A stretch of 64,000 nt of DNA. Source: JAJNBA01 sp035512775 (GTDB taxonomy: Bacteria > Actinomycetota > UBA4738 > HRBIN12). The translations under genes were made by a program, and so were the position numbers. Numbering within the stretch: position 1 is the first letter of the stretch; each line of letters opens with the position of its first letter. A model generated the notes under the pieces. The model was not told the DNA's origin and did not search any database. It saw only the letters and a program-made list of their open reading frames with translations. This document shows positions 7,997 through 17,232 of the stretch, piece after piece. The stretch spans positions 12,143-76,142 of the forward strand of contig DATKDI010000081.1 in assembly GCA_035512775.1 (NCBI GenBank). Reading direction: 5' to 3'.

Positions 7997-9583
7997 GTGC
8001 GGGTCCTCGTTACCGAGAAGCTCTCGGAGGCCGGTCTCGAGCTGTTGCGCGAGCGGTTCCGGGTCGACGTGCGCGAGGATCTCGCGCACGGCGACCTCGC
8101 CGCAGAGATCGCTCCGTACGACGCTCTCGTGGTCCGGAGCGCGACACGAGTGACGGGCGAGGTCCTCGAGGCGGCGCCGCGTCTGAAGGTCGTCGCCCGC
8201 GCCGGCATCGGCGTCGACAACGTCGACGTCGAGGCTGCGACCCGCCGGGGGGTCATGGTGGTGAACGCGCCGCAGTCCAACACGATCAGCGCGGCGGAGC
8301 ACACGATGGCGCTCCTGCTCGCCCAGGCGCGCAACATCCCGCAGGCGAACAGCGAGCTGCACGCCGGACGGTGGGACCGTGAGCGATGGGAGGGCGTCGA
8401 GCTCTCCGGCAAGACCATCGGACTGATCGGGCTCGGCCGCGTCGGCACGCTCGTCGCGTCGCGCGCGCAGGGCTTCGGCATGCGCGTGATCGCGTTCGAC
8501 CCGTACGTGTCCTCGGAGCGAGCGAAGGAGTTGGGCGTGGATGTGATGCCCACGCTCGAATCACTCCTCGTGCAATCCGACTTCGTGTCGATCCACCTGC
8601 CGGGCTCCCCGGACACCCAGGGACTGATCGGAGCGCACCAGCTCGCGATGGTGAAGCACGGTGCGCGCCTCGTGAACACCTCGCGCGGGGGCATCGTGGA
8701 CGAGGACGCGTTGGCGAAGGCGCTCGAGGACGGACGCCTCGCCGGCGCGGCGCTCGACGTCTTCGCCGTGGAACCCTCCACCGCCTCCCCGCTCTTCGGG
8801 TTGGACCAGGTGGTGGTCACACCGCATCTCGGCGCATCGACGGTCGAGGCGCAGGACAAGGCGGGGACGACCGTCGCGGAGATGGTGCGGCTCGCCCTGG
8901 AAGGACAGTTCGTCCCGTACGCCGTGAACGTGTCCGCAGGCGCAGAGGTGAGCGAGGCGGTTCGCCCGTTCGTCGGCCTGGCCGAACGTCTCGGGGCGCT
9001 CGTCGTGGGCCTGGCGGACGGCGGTGTCCGCTCGATCGTCGCGTCCTACCTGGGCAGGATCGCGGAGCACGACACCCGCGTGCTCACGCTCGCGATCCTG
9101 AAGGGCATCCTCGGCCGGTCCGTGCACGAGCCGGTGTCGTTCGTGAACGCGCCGACGCTCGCCCGCGAACGGGGCCTCACCGTGAGCGAGATGCGCTCGA
9201 CGGGCTCCCAGGACTACGTGAGCCAGGTGTCCATCCGCGCGGAGACCGAGTCGGAGTCCGACGTCGAGGTCGCGGGAACGTTGCTCGGGAAGAAGAACGC
9301 GGAGCGAGTGATCCAGGTCTGGGACTTCGAGGTGGAGATCGAGCCCGCGCCGCACATGCTCTTCTTCATCTACGTCGATCGTCCGGGGATCATCGGGAAG
9401 GTCGGCACGATCCTCGGCGAGCACGAGATCAACATCGCGACGATGGAGGTCGGAAGGAAGGGTGCGGGCGGTGACGCCCTCATGGGTCTCACGGTTGACT
9501 CGCCCGTCCCGCCGGACGTTTTGGGCACGGTCGCCGACGCGATCGACGCCCACATGATCCGCGCCGTCACGCTCGGCACGTGA
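7997..9583 (+). CDS. serA: D-3-phosphoglycerate dehydrogenase
   Basis: This 528-residue enzyme oxidises 3-phosphoglycerate to phosphohydroxypyruvate, the first step of serine synthesis. The NAD-binding motif is GLGRVG (about residue 145), with the NTSRGGIVDE and HLGAST signatures of the D-2-hydroxyacid dehydrogenases. A middle allosteric-substrate-binding domain and a C-terminal ACT domain (IYVDRPGIIGKVG) follow, as in long type-I enzymes. The length equals that of the mycobacterial enzyme. The start is GTG immediately after the TAA of the aminotransferase gene. The ACT domain implies serine feedback. Confidence 0.95.
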   Translation: MRVLVTEKLSEAGLELLRERFRVDVREDLAHGDLAAEIAPYDALVVRSATRVTGEVLEAAPRLKVVARAGIGVDNVDVEAATRRGVMVVNAPQSNTISAAEHTMALLLAQARNIPQANSELHAGRWDRERWEGVELSGKTIGLIGLGRVGTLVASRAQGFGMRVIAFDPYVSSERAKELGVDVMPTLESLLVQSDFVSIHLPGSPDTQGLIGAHQLAMVKHGARLVNTSRGGIVDEDALAKALEDGRLAGAALDVFAVEPSTASPLFGLDQVVVTPHLGASTVEAQDKAGTTVAEMVRLALEGQFVPYAVNVSAGAEVSEAVRPFVGLAERLGALVVGLADGGVRSIVASYLGRIAEHDTRVLTLAILKGILGRSVHEPVSFVNAPTLARERGLTVSEMRSTGSQDYVSQVSIRAETESESDVEVAGTLLGKKNAERVIQVWDFEVEIEPAPHMLFFIYVDRPGIIGKVGTILGEHEINIATMEVGRKGAGGDALMGLTVDSPVPPDVLGTVADAIDAHMIRAVTLGT

Positions 9584-9593
9584 CCCAAGGTTC

Positions 9594-9623
9594 TTCCGTG
9601 CCCTCGATCCCTCGTGCTACCCT
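9594..9623 (+). promoter_or_regulatory. predicted promoter of the MFS leader, leaderless geometry
   Basis: TACCCT at 9618-9623 ends 8 bases before an ATG at 9632, the spacing expected for a leaderless transcript. TTCCGT (9594-9599) sits 18 bases upstream as a weak -35. It follows the serA stop by only about 10 bases. Confidence 0.5.
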
Positions 9624-9631
9624 GGGCGACC

Positions 9632-9676
9632 ATGAAGCGGTACACGACGAAACGACCAGTGCACGGGGCCCTCTGA
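9632..9676 (+). CDS. 14-residue leader peptide upstream of MFS exporters
   Basis: A short frame encodes MKRYTTKRPVHGAL and ends in TGA at 9674-9676. It starts 8 bases after a -10-like TACCCT. Its last codons overlap the 5' arm of a nested hairpin, and the first MFS gene follows with its own ribosome site. This is the arrangement of leader-peptide attenuators seen on antibiotic-efflux genes. Translation has not been shown, and the peptide has no arrest motif I recognise. Confidence 0.5.
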   Translation: MKRYTTKRPVHGAL

Positions 9677-9700
9677 CGCGTCCCACGCGTCGCGCCCCGT
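9663..9700 (+). terminator. nested hairpin, attenuator-like
   Basis: The outer stem pairs acggggc (9663-9669) with gccccgt (9694-9700). The inner stem pairs gacgcgt (9675-9681) with acgcgtc (9685-9691) around a three-base loop. Both stems are perfect. The moderately T-rich run agttctttcg follows. A ribosome stalled on the leader peptide would cover the 5' arms. Confidence 0.55.
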
Positions 9701-9753
9701 AGTTCTTTCGTCGACCCTCCGCACCGTCCGAAGTGCCGCAAGGAGACCGCTCC

Positions 9754-11034
9754 ATGACCCGCTCACCGAAGTCCAACGTCCGTCGTCTCGCCATCGGACG
9801 ACTCATCTCCGTCACCGGAAGCGCCGCCGCGTACACGGCGCTCAACTACACGGTGTGGGAGCGCACCCACTCGCCGGTGATGCAGGCGCTGTCGCTCCTG
9901 CTCACCTTCGGCGTCGCCGGCCTGATCGGTCCCCTCACGGGGGCGCTCGGAGATCGATACAACCGCAGAACCGTGATGATCTGGTCGGAGGCGATCTCGG
10001 CGGCCTTCTTCGCGGCGATGGTCTTCGCGAAGGACCCCGGCGTTCTGATCGCCCTGGCGTTCGGATCGGCGATTGCGGAGCTTCCGTTCTTCGCGGCCTC
10101 GCGCGCCGCCATCCCGAACCTCGTCGAGTCCGAGGACGACCTCTCGTGGGCCAACAGCATGGTCTCGATGGGCGCGCACGCCGGCATCGCGGTCGGCCCG
10201 GTCATCGGCGGCGGCCTCGTCGCGATCCTCGCGCCGGGTGAGATGCCGTCCGCGGACCGGCTGCACCTGGCCGGCGCCGTCGTCTTCGGTCTGAACACGA
10301 TCTCGTTCCTGATCTCGCTCGCCGTCACCTTGACGGTTCGCGGCCGGTTCGAGCAGGAGCGTTCGAGCGAACCCAACCCGGAGCACGAAGGCCTCCTCGC
10401 CGGCGCGACCTACCTGTTCCGCGAGCCCGTCCTCCGCCGGATGACGTTCGCCTGGCTGGTGTTCGTCCTCGGGATGGGCATGGGGATGGTGGCCGACGCT
10501 CCCCTCGCCGAATCGTTCGGGACCGGCGGCTGGGGATTCGGTCTCTTGATCGCCTGCTGGGGGACCGGCTCCGTGCTCGGTACGTTGTTCGGACGCTGGA
10601 TGGACGCCCGCACGGAGCCGCTCTGGATGGTGTTCGGGGCGGCCGGCGTGGCCATCTCGGCCTTCGGGGTCGGTCTCTTCGGCGTGTTCCCGCTCGTCCT
10701 CGTGTCGCTCCTCGTGATGGGGACCTCGGACGGGATCTCGATCGTCGCGGAGAACGGCATCATGCAGCGCCGCACGCCGGACGCCGTTCGGAGCAGGACG
10801 ATGGCTGCGCTCGAGGCCGTCTTGTCCCTGGGCCTGGCCGCCGCGTACCTGGCCGCGGCACCGGTGCTCCGCGTGGTGGAGCCGCAGACCGTCTACGTGA
10901 TCGCCGGCGTCTTCGCCCTTGGGGCGACCATCGTCCTCCTTCCGCTGGTCCGCCTCAGAGCCGACCATGGTAGGGCGAGTGGCCCAGATGGGGTACTGCC
11001 GGAACCGACTACCGAGGACCACGCGACTGTGTGA
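9754..11034 (+). CDS. MFS exporter (MefA/EntS-like), first of a pair
   Basis: This 426-residue, twelve-helix major facilitator has the cytoplasmic motif A variant GALGDRYNRRTV between helices 2 and 3. The sequence style resembles the MFS_3 group (macrolide efflux MefA, enterobactin exporter EntS). ATG 9754 is preceded by AAGGAG with an 8-base gap, so I prefer it to the upstream GTG at 9733. It is followed within 12 bases by a paralogous exporter. Substrate unknown; the leader ORF and hairpin upstream suggest ligand-induced expression. Confidence 0.85.
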   Translation: MTRSPKSNVRRLAIGRLISVTGSAAAYTALNYTVWERTHSPVMQALSLLLTFGVAGLIGPLTGALGDRYNRRTVMIWSEAISAAFFAAMVFAKDPGVLIALAFGSAIAELPFFAASRAAIPNLVESEDDLSWANSMVSMGAHAGIAVGPVIGGGLVAILAPGEMPSADRLHLAGAVVFGLNTISFLISLAVTLTVRGRFEQERSSEPNPEHEGLLAGATYLFREPVLRRMTFAWLVFVLGMGMGMVADAPLAESFGTGGWGFGLLIACWGTGSVLGTLFGRWMDARTEPLWMVFGAAGVAISAFGVGLFGVFPLVLVSLLVMGTSDGISIVAENGIMQRRTPDAVRSRTMAALEAVLSLGLAAAYLAAAPVLRVVEPQTVYVIAGVFALGATIVLLPLVRLRADHGRASGPDGVLPEPTTEDHATV

Positions 11035-11046
11035 TTCTTGCCCTCG

Positions 11047-12333
11047 ATGGCGGAGGGCAGTGGGCGCTCAGCGGTACGGCGGGTGGCGGTGGCGCGAGGC
11101 ATCTCCCTCACCGGGAGCGGAGCCGCGTTCACGGTGCTCGCATACATCGTCTACCGGCTGACGGGCGAGTCCGCGATCTGGCTCTCGGTGACCCTGCTCC
11201 TCACGATGGGGATGCAGGGGCTGGTGCAGCCGATCGCGAGCTGGCTCGGGGATCGGTTCGATCGGCGGCGCGTGCTCGTGATCTCGGACCTGGCCGCCGC
11301 GGCAGGGTTCGTCGGCTTGGCGTTCGCCCGGACGCCGGGCCAGCTGGTGGTCGTCGCGTCGATCACCGCGATCCTCGAGTCGCCGGTCTGGGCAGTGGCG
11401 GGCGCCTCGATCCCGAACCTCATCGAGGAGGAACACCTCCCGTGGGCGAACGGACAGGTGGCGATCGGGCGACACCTCGGCAGCTTCATCGGGCCGTTGC
11501 TGGGGACGCAGCTGGTCGTGTTGCTCGCCGGCGACGGAGCGTCGCCCGATCGCCTACTCGGTGCCGGCGCCTTCGTGTTCGGTCTCAACACCGCATCGTT
11601 CCTGTTCTCGGCGTGGCTCATGGGCTCGACGCCGGGCCGGTTCAACGACGAACGGTCGGAGAAGCAGGAGCATCCCGGGATCCGGGCCGGCTTCCGCTAC
11701 GCGATGAGCGACCCGGTGTTGCGGGCGATCCTCATCGGCTGGTCGGTCCTGCTCCTCGGCGTCGGCCTGATCCTCGTGGCGGAGCTGCCCTACGCGGACG
11801 AGTTCGGCAAGGGGGCGTTCGGATTCGGGTTGATCTCCGCGCTCTGGGGAGGAGGAGCCGCGCTCGGCGCGGTGTTCGCGGCTCGCTGGCTCACGGCCGA
11901 GCGAGAACCCCGGACCCTCCTGGTCTCCGTGCTCCTCGGCGGGGTGATCATGTTCGCGGTCGGGTGGTCGCCCGTGTGGATCGCCGCCCTCGCGCTCATG
12001 GTGGCAGAGGGGATCTGCGAGGGCTTCGCGAGCGTGGCGGAGCAGGGGCTGCTCCAGCGGCGAACCCCCGACGACGTCCGCAGCCGTGTGGCGGGGGCCG
12101 TCGAGACCGCGACACTCATCGCCCTCGCGGTCTCGCTGACCGCCGGGGGTCCGATCGTCGAGGCGCTCGGACCCCGCACCGCCTACTACATCGGCGGCGC
12201 GATGACGGTCGCCGCCGCGCTCATCATGGCCGGTGCGCTGCGACACCCGGGCCCACCACCCCATCAGGCGGACCAAGCGTTCGGATTCGCGCCGGCGGAA
12301 CACGTGGTGGCCGACCGGACCGCGAACCCCTAG
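11047..12333 (+). CDS. MFS exporter (MefA/EntS-like), second of a pair
   Basis: A 428-residue paralogue of the preceding transporter, with the same SITGSGAAFTVL-type first helix and motif SWLGDRFDRRRV. It begins 12 bases after the first exporter's stop without a clear ribosome site, so it is probably translated by coupling. A TTG nine bases upstream is an alternative start. Its stop TAG shares the palindrome CTAG with the stop of the convergent histidine kinase. The pair may act as separate or partner exporters. Confidence 0.82.
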   Translation: MAEGSGRSAVRRVAVARGISLTGSGAAFTVLAYIVYRLTGESAIWLSVTLLLTMGMQGLVQPIASWLGDRFDRRRVLVISDLAAAAGFVGLAFARTPGQLVVVASITAILESPVWAVAGASIPNLIEEEHLPWANGQVAIGRHLGSFIGPLLGTQLVVLLAGDGASPDRLLGAGAFVFGLNTASFLFSAWLMGSTPGRFNDERSEKQEHPGIRAGFRYAMSDPVLRAILIGWSVLLLGVGLILVAELPYADEFGKGAFGFGLISALWGGGAALGAVFAARWLTAEREPRTLLVSVLLGGVIMFAVGWSPVWIAALALMVAEGICEGFASVAEQGLLQRRTPDDVRSRVAGAVETATLIALAVSLTAGGPIVEALGPRTAYYIGGAMTVAAALIMAGALRHPGPPPHQADQAFGFAPAEHVVADRTANP

Positions 12334-14654
12334 GACGCGGGCAGCCGGCTCGTCGGATCGGGGAACAGCACCCGGAACGAGGCGCCGCCACCTTCGCGAT
12401 CCTCCACCCACGCGCGGCCCCCGTGCGCGTCGGCGAATCGAGCCACCAGGGACAGGCCGACGCCGAGGCCCGGCGAGGGCGCCGAGCGCTCACCTCGCTC
12501 GAACGGTTCGAAGAGCCGATCTCGCTCGTCCGCGGCGACCCCCGGTCCGTCATCCTCGACCCGGAGGACCACGCCGTCGACCACCCGGCGCGCCCCGACC
12601 CAGATCGTCGCCGTCGGCGGCGTGTGCTTCACGGCGTTCACTAGCAGGTTCTCCACGATCCTCACGACCATCGACTCGTCGATCCAGGCATCGATCGGCT
12701 CGGCATGCACATGGACCGTGCGTTCGTCGAGCACGTCGGACTCGGCCGCCGTGCGACCGAGCAGGGCGCCCAGATCCATCAGCTCTCGCCGTGGTTGCAC
12801 GAGGCCACGGGTGAGGCGATCCATATCGAGGAGGTCGTTGACCATCGCGGTGAGACGCCTGGCCTTCTTCGCGAGGCTCCGGATCAGCTGCTGACGATCT
12901 TCCTCGGCGATCCCGAGCTCATCGGCGCTCTCCAGCGTGATCGCGCTTCCGAGGATCGCGGACAGCGGCGTCCGCAGGTCGTGGGACACGGCGGTCAGGA
13001 ACGTGTTCTTCATGTCGTCTGCCTCGCGGAGCCGATCGACGGCACGGCGCTCCATCTCGAGCGCCTGCGCGAGCTCCTGCTCGGCTCGCTTCTGCTCGCT
13101 GATGTCGTACAACACGCCCTGCCAGAACAAGGGGTTCCCCTCGTCGTCCCGGATCAGCACGGTCTCGTCGTGGACCCAGACGATCCGTCCGTCCCGAGCG
13201 ACCATCCGATAGTCCTCACTGAAGCCGCCCTCTTCGTACGAGCGCTTCGCCGCCTCGATCGCTCGCTCGCGATCCTGCGGGTGCAGGAGCTCGCGCCACA
13301 GCGTCGGGTTCGCCTGGCGTTCCTCCGGTGTGTAGCCGAACAGCTCCTCGTATTGGGGACTCATATAGAACGGTGCGTCGTCCGACCCCCCTTCGCCCTC
13401 GATGTAGACGACGGCGGGGATCCGCTCGGCGAGCGATTTGAACTTGACTGCCTCCGATCGGAGCTCCGACTCGAGCCGCTTCTGTTCTGAGATGTCCTCG
13501 TACAGGCCCTGCACGTACGCGGGCTGCCCCGCCTCGTTCATGACCACGGAACCCCGGTCCCGGATCCACACGATGCTGCCGTCCGAGCGGATCATCCGAT
13601 ACTCGAGGGTGAACGGATCGCCTGCGCGGATCGCATCGCGGAGCGCCTGCACCGTCTGCTCGCGATCGTCGGGATGGAGGTGAGCGGACCACGCGCTGTC
13701 CGTGACGAACGCGTCGGCCGACAAACCGAGGATCGTCTCGACCTGCGGGCTCACGTAGATCGAGGTCATCTCCTCGTCGGCCGTGTCCATGTAGGTGACG
13801 GCGGGCAACTGCTCCACGAGGCTGCGGTAGCGGCGCTCGAGCTCCTGCAGCCGGAACTCCGCTTCCTTGCGTTGCGTGATGTCGTAGAAGGAGCCGAGGA
13901 CGTATTCCGGCTCGCCCCGATCGTTGCGAACGGTGGTCGCGGAGTCGCTCACCCAGATCACGCGTCCGTCGTCTCGGACCATCCGATACTCGAGGGTGAA
14001 CGGCTTGCCCGAGCGAACGCCGTCCACCGTCTCCCGTCGTGCTCGCTCGCGATCCTCCGGATGCACCCGCTCCGCCCACTCGTCGCCCGTCGCGCCGGAG
14101 GGACGCCCGAGCAGGTCGTTGATCTGAGGGCTGACGAAGAGGTTGGCCAGGCTCTCGTCCGGCGCATCGATGTAGGTCACGATCGGGAGCCGTTCGATCA
14201 ACGTCCGGTAGCGCTCTTCCGCTTCGGCGGCGTGCGACTCCGCTTCCTTCTCGCGGGTGATCTCCACGATGAGCCCGATCCAGTGCGCCGGGCGACCCTC
14301 CACCGCCGGAACGTGCACGGTTTCGTCTCGGACCCACACGGTGCGGCCGTCGGCGGTGACCATGCGGTATTCCTCCATGTAGGGCGAGGACGTGGCATCC
14401 GCGGCCGCTTCGGCCGCCTCCACGCGCTCCCGGTCGTCCGGATGCACGAGGGTGAACCAGAAGTCACTGGATTCGACGAACCGCTCCGGCGGATAGCCGC
14501 TCAGCTCCTCGATCCGGGGGCTCATGTACGCGATCCTCCCCGTCGGGCCCTCGGCCTCGACATACGCCACGCCCGGCATCGAGCTCAACACATGGTGGAA
14601 CCCCGCGTCGAAGAGTGGGAGATCGCGCTCGTCGAGCGGTGTCGATCTGCTCAT
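12330..14654 (-). CDS. sensor histidine kinase with four PAS domains
   Basis: The 774-residue cytoplasmic kinase has no membrane segment. Four successive PAS/PAC units occupy roughly residues 15-135, 145-260, 270-385 and 395-515. Each ends in a PAC-like strand such as EYRMVRDDGRVIW. Then come HisKA with phospho-acceptor His558 (AVSHDLRTPL) and a HATPase with N-box ENLLVNAVKHT and DDGPG. ATG 14654 is taken as the start; the frame is open to GTG 14729. No response regulator is adjacent. The gene downstream in transcription is convergent, and a paralogous kinase lies upstream. The ligand is unknown. Confidence 0.88.
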   Translation of the reverse strand: MSRSTPLDERDLPLFDAGFHHVLSSMPGVAYVEAEGPTGRIAYMSPRIEELSGYPPERFVESSDFWFTLVHPDDRERVEAAEAAADATSSPYMEEYRMVTADGRTVWVRDETVHVPAVEGRPAHWIGLIVEITREKEAESHAAEAEERYRTLIERLPIVTYIDAPDESLANLFVSPQINDLLGRPSGATGDEWAERVHPEDRERARRETVDGVRSGKPFTLEYRMVRDDGRVIWVSDSATTVRNDRGEPEYVLGSFYDITQRKEAEFRLQELERRYRSLVEQLPAVTYMDTADEEMTSIYVSPQVETILGLSADAFVTDSAWSAHLHPDDREQTVQALRDAIRAGDPFTLEYRMIRSDGSIVWIRDRGSVVMNEAGQPAYVQGLYEDISEQKRLESELRSEAVKFKSLAERIPAVVYIEGEGGSDDAPFYMSPQYEELFGYTPEERQANPTLWRELLHPQDRERAIEAAKRSYEEGGFSEDYRMVARDGRIVWVHDETVLIRDDEGNPLFWQGVLYDISEQKRAEQELAQALEMERRAVDRLREADDMKNTFLTAVSHDLRTPLSAILGSAITLESADELGIAEEDRQQLIRSLAKKARRLTAMVNDLLDMDRLTRGLVQPRRELMDLGALLGRTAAESDVLDERTVHVHAEPIDAWIDESMVVRIVENLLVNAVKHTPPTATIWVGARRVVDGVVLRVEDDGPGVAADERDRLFEPFERGERSAPSPGLGVGLSLVARFADAHGGRAWVEDREGGGASFRVLFPDPTSRLPAS

Positions 14655-14777
14655 AGGGGACTCAGATCCTCCGAGAAGGGGTTCGGTGGAAGCATCGGCG
14701 TGTTCGAGCCTCGACGTGAATGTTCTCACCGAGCCCGCGAGGAGCTTGCCACGACATGTCTCGCGGGATCGCGGGCA

Positions 14778-15980
14778 TCATCGGCCGGCGGCACCCTGCG
14801 GCACGACCTCGGGGTCTCCTCTCGGGATGAGCACTTTGAACGAGGCGCCTCCACCTTCCCTCTGCTCGATCCAGACGCGCCCATGGTGGAGCTCGGTGAA
14901 CTTCGCGACCAGCGAGAGACCGACACCGACGCCAGGATCGTGCACCGACGTCATGGGGCCGTGCTCGAACGGTCGGAACACCGACTCCCGGTGCTCCTCG
15001 GGGATCCCCGGTCCGTCGTCCTCGACCGCGATCAACACGTCCTGGTCCTCGGGCAGGACCTTGACCCACACCTGACATCCGGGTGGCGTGTGCCGGGCGG
15101 CGTTCATCAGGAGGTTCTCGACGATCCGAGAGATCATCTGCGGGTCGATCCACGCCGTCACCGAACCGGCGTCCACGTGCACCTGGCGGCCGGCCATCGC
15201 TTCCGAATCCCAGACGAGGAGGGAGACGAGGCGTCCGACGGCGATCTCCTGGAGCTTGGGCTCCACGACGCCCCGCGCCAGCCGCTCGGTGTCGAGAAGG
15301 TCTGTCACGATCGCATTCAGACGACGGGCTTTCGCCGCCAGGCTGTGGATCAGCTGCTTCCGTTCCTCCTCGGTGATGCCGAGCCGGTCGCCCTCCTCGA
15401 GGGTGAGGGCGTTCCCGAGGATGGCGGACAAGGGGGTCCTGATGTCGTGGGACACCGCGGTGAGGAACGTCGTTTTGATCTCATCGGCCTTGCGCATGTC
15501 CTGGGTGGCCTGCCGCTCCAGATCGAGCGCGCGGGTGAGGTCGTCGTTCGCCTGCTTGGCAACGGTGATGTCCAACATCACGCCCTGCCAGTGCATGGGA
15601 TCGCCTCCATCATCACGGAGGAGCACCGCCTCGTCGCGGATCCACACGGTTCGCCCGTCGGCGGCCACCAGGCGATACTCCCCGGCATAAGGCTCGCCCG
15701 TGTCGTCGCTCCTCCGCCATTCCGCCTGCACGCGTTCACGGTCATCGGGATGGAGCGCCTGCGCCCACCACTCCGGGTCGCCGGTCGCGACCTCAGGCGG
15801 GTAGCCGAGCAACTGCTCGATGAACGGGCTCACGTAGGTCGGTGAGGTGGCGTCGGGGCCGACCGGGTCGATGTAGACGATCGCGGGGACGGCCTCGACC
15901 AGCGATCGATACGGGAGCTCGGCTTCCCGGTCGGTCGCCACCTCGTGGCCCTTCGATCGCTTGGCGCGCGTCGGTGACAT
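14778..15980 (-). CDS. sensor histidine kinase with one PAS domain
   Basis: A 400-residue soluble kinase with a PAS/PAC unit at about residues 20-145, HisKA with His178 (AVSHDIRTPL) and a HATPase with ENLLMNAARHT and DDGPGIP. It closely parallels the C-terminal half of the four-PAS kinase 120 bases downstream, so one probably arose by duplication. ATG 15980 has GGAGG nine bases upstream, favouring it over GTG 15986. Neither kinase has an adjacent response regulator. Confidence 0.86.
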   Translation of the reverse strand: MSPTRAKRSKGHEVATDREAELPYRSLVEAVPAIVYIDPVGPDATSPTYVSPFIEQLLGYPPEVATGDPEWWAQALHPDDRERVQAEWRRSDDTGEPYAGEYRLVAADGRTVWIRDEAVLLRDDGGDPMHWQGVMLDITVAKQANDDLTRALDLERQATQDMRKADEIKTTFLTAVSHDIRTPLSAILGNALTLEEGDRLGITEEERKQLIHSLAAKARRLNAIVTDLLDTERLARGVVEPKLQEIAVGRLVSLLVWDSEAMAGRQVHVDAGSVTAWIDPQMISRIVENLLMNAARHTPPGCQVWVKVLPEDQDVLIAVEDDGPGIPEEHRESVFRPFEHGPMTSVHDPGVGVGLSLVAKFTELHHGRVWIEQREGGGASFKVLIPRGDPEVVPQGAAGR

Positions 15981-16077
15981 GGGCACAGACCTCCGATCCC
16001 CCCATCGGACGGGACGCCGCGGTTCTTGACGTTCCCTGCATCGTAGGCTCCCGCGGTCCCTTCACCGAGGAGCTTCG

Positions 16078-17232
16078 ATGTCAGAGACGTTCACGTTCTA
16101 CATCCAGCCCTGGTACCGGAAGTCCCCGTACTTCGAGGCGACCAAACGTGCCGGATGCCGGAGCTGGGGTCTGTACAACCACATGCTGCTGCCCACCCTG
16201 TACGACGACCCGGTCGCCGAGTACTGGGCGCTGTTGGATCACGTGACGATGTGGGACGTCGCGGTCGAGCGCTGCGTCGAGATCGCCGGACCGGACGCGC
16301 TCGCGTTCACGAACCTGCTCACGTGCCGCGACCTCACGACGTGCGCGGTGGGCCAGTGCAAGTACGTGCTGCTCACGGAGAGTCGCGGAGGCATCGTCAA
16401 CGACCCGGTGCTGCTGCGGCTCGAAGAGGATCGGTTCTGGCTGGCGCTCGCGGATTCGGACGCGCTCCTGTTCGCCAAGGGCGTGGCCGCCCTCGCCAAG
16501 ATGGACGTCGACGTCGTCGAGGCGGACGTGTCGCCGATGCAGATCCAGGGCCCCCGCTCGAAAGACGTGGTTCGCGGCCTTTTCGGCGACGAGATCGCCG
16601 ACCTCCGCTACTACTGGTGCGCCGAGGCAGAGCTGTACGGCATCCCTCTCGTCGTCTCGCGCACGGGGTGGACCGGGGAGGTCGGCTACGAGATCTACCT
16701 GCGGGACTCCTCCCGTGGTGACGAGCTATGGCGGCTGGTCGAGGAGGCCGGCGCGCCGTTCGACATCCGGGCGATCGCGCCGTCGGAGGCGCGCCGGATC
16801 GAAGCCGGCATCTTCAACTACGGCTCGGACATGCGAACCGAGGACACGCCGTTCCACATCACCGGGCTGGAGCGGCTCGTCGAGCTCGAGCAGGACGCCG
16901 ACTTCATCGGCAAGGACGCGCTCCGGCGGATCGCCGAGGAGGGCGTCGATCGCAAGCTGGTCGGCATCGACATCGCCGGCGACCCGATGACGGAGGAAGG
17001 CGCGCTCAACGATCTCTGGCCGGTGCACGAACCGGGGGACGGAGCGATCGGTCGCGTGACGGCGGGGGCGTGGTCGCCGCGACTCGAGCGGAACATCGGC
17101 TACGCGTGGGTGCCGGCTTCCCACCAGGATGTCGGAACACCGTTGGCCCTCCACGCGGATGGCGGGGTTCGTGCGGCGTCGGTGGCGGCGCTGCCGTTCG
17201 TCGATCCGAGCAAGGAGATCCCCAAGTCGTGA
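16078..17232 (+). CDS. GcvT-family methyltransferase resembling DMSP demethylase DmdA
   Basis: This 384-residue tetrahydrofolate-dependent aminomethyltransferase-fold protein has an N-terminal GCV_T domain and a C-terminal barrel. Stretches such as WDVAVERCVEIAGPDA, VGQCKYVLLT, GGIVNDPVLLRL and SRTGWTGEVGYEIYLRD look more like the DmdA branch than glycine-cleavage GcvT. No gcvH or gcvP is nearby, which supports a substrate other than glycine. GAGGAG precedes ATG 16078. DmdA activity itself is not shown; related terrestrial proteins act on unknown methylated compounds. Confidence 0.7.
   Translation: MSETFTFYIQPWYRKSPYFEATKRAGCRSWGLYNHMLLPTLYDDPVAEYWALLDHVTMWDVAVERCVEIAGPDALAFTNLLTCRDLTTCAVGQCKYVLLTESRGGIVNDPVLLRLEEDRFWLALADSDALLFAKGVAALAKMDVDVVEADVSPMQIQGPRSKDVVRGLFGDEIADLRYYWCAEAELYGIPLVVSRTGWTGEVGYEIYLRDSSRGDELWRLVEEAGAPFDIRAIAPSEARRIEAGIFNYGSDMRTEDTPFHITGLERLVELEQDADFIGKDALRRIAEEGVDRKLVGIDIAGDPMTEEGALNDLWPVHEPGDGAIGRVTAGAWSPRLERNIGYAWVPASHQDVGTPLALHADGGVRAASVAALPFVDPSKEIPKS

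Noticed and set aside
9733..9753. Upstream GTG start for the first MFS exporter
   Set aside because: AAGGAG lies 8 bases before ATG 9754 and overlaps the alternative start region, so the later ATG is the better choice.
16026..16049. Promoter TTGACG with TAGGCT ahead of the DmdA-like gene
   Set aside because: The spacer is only 12 bases, too short for a standard promoter. The TAGGCT alone may be a -10 box, but the pair was not listed.
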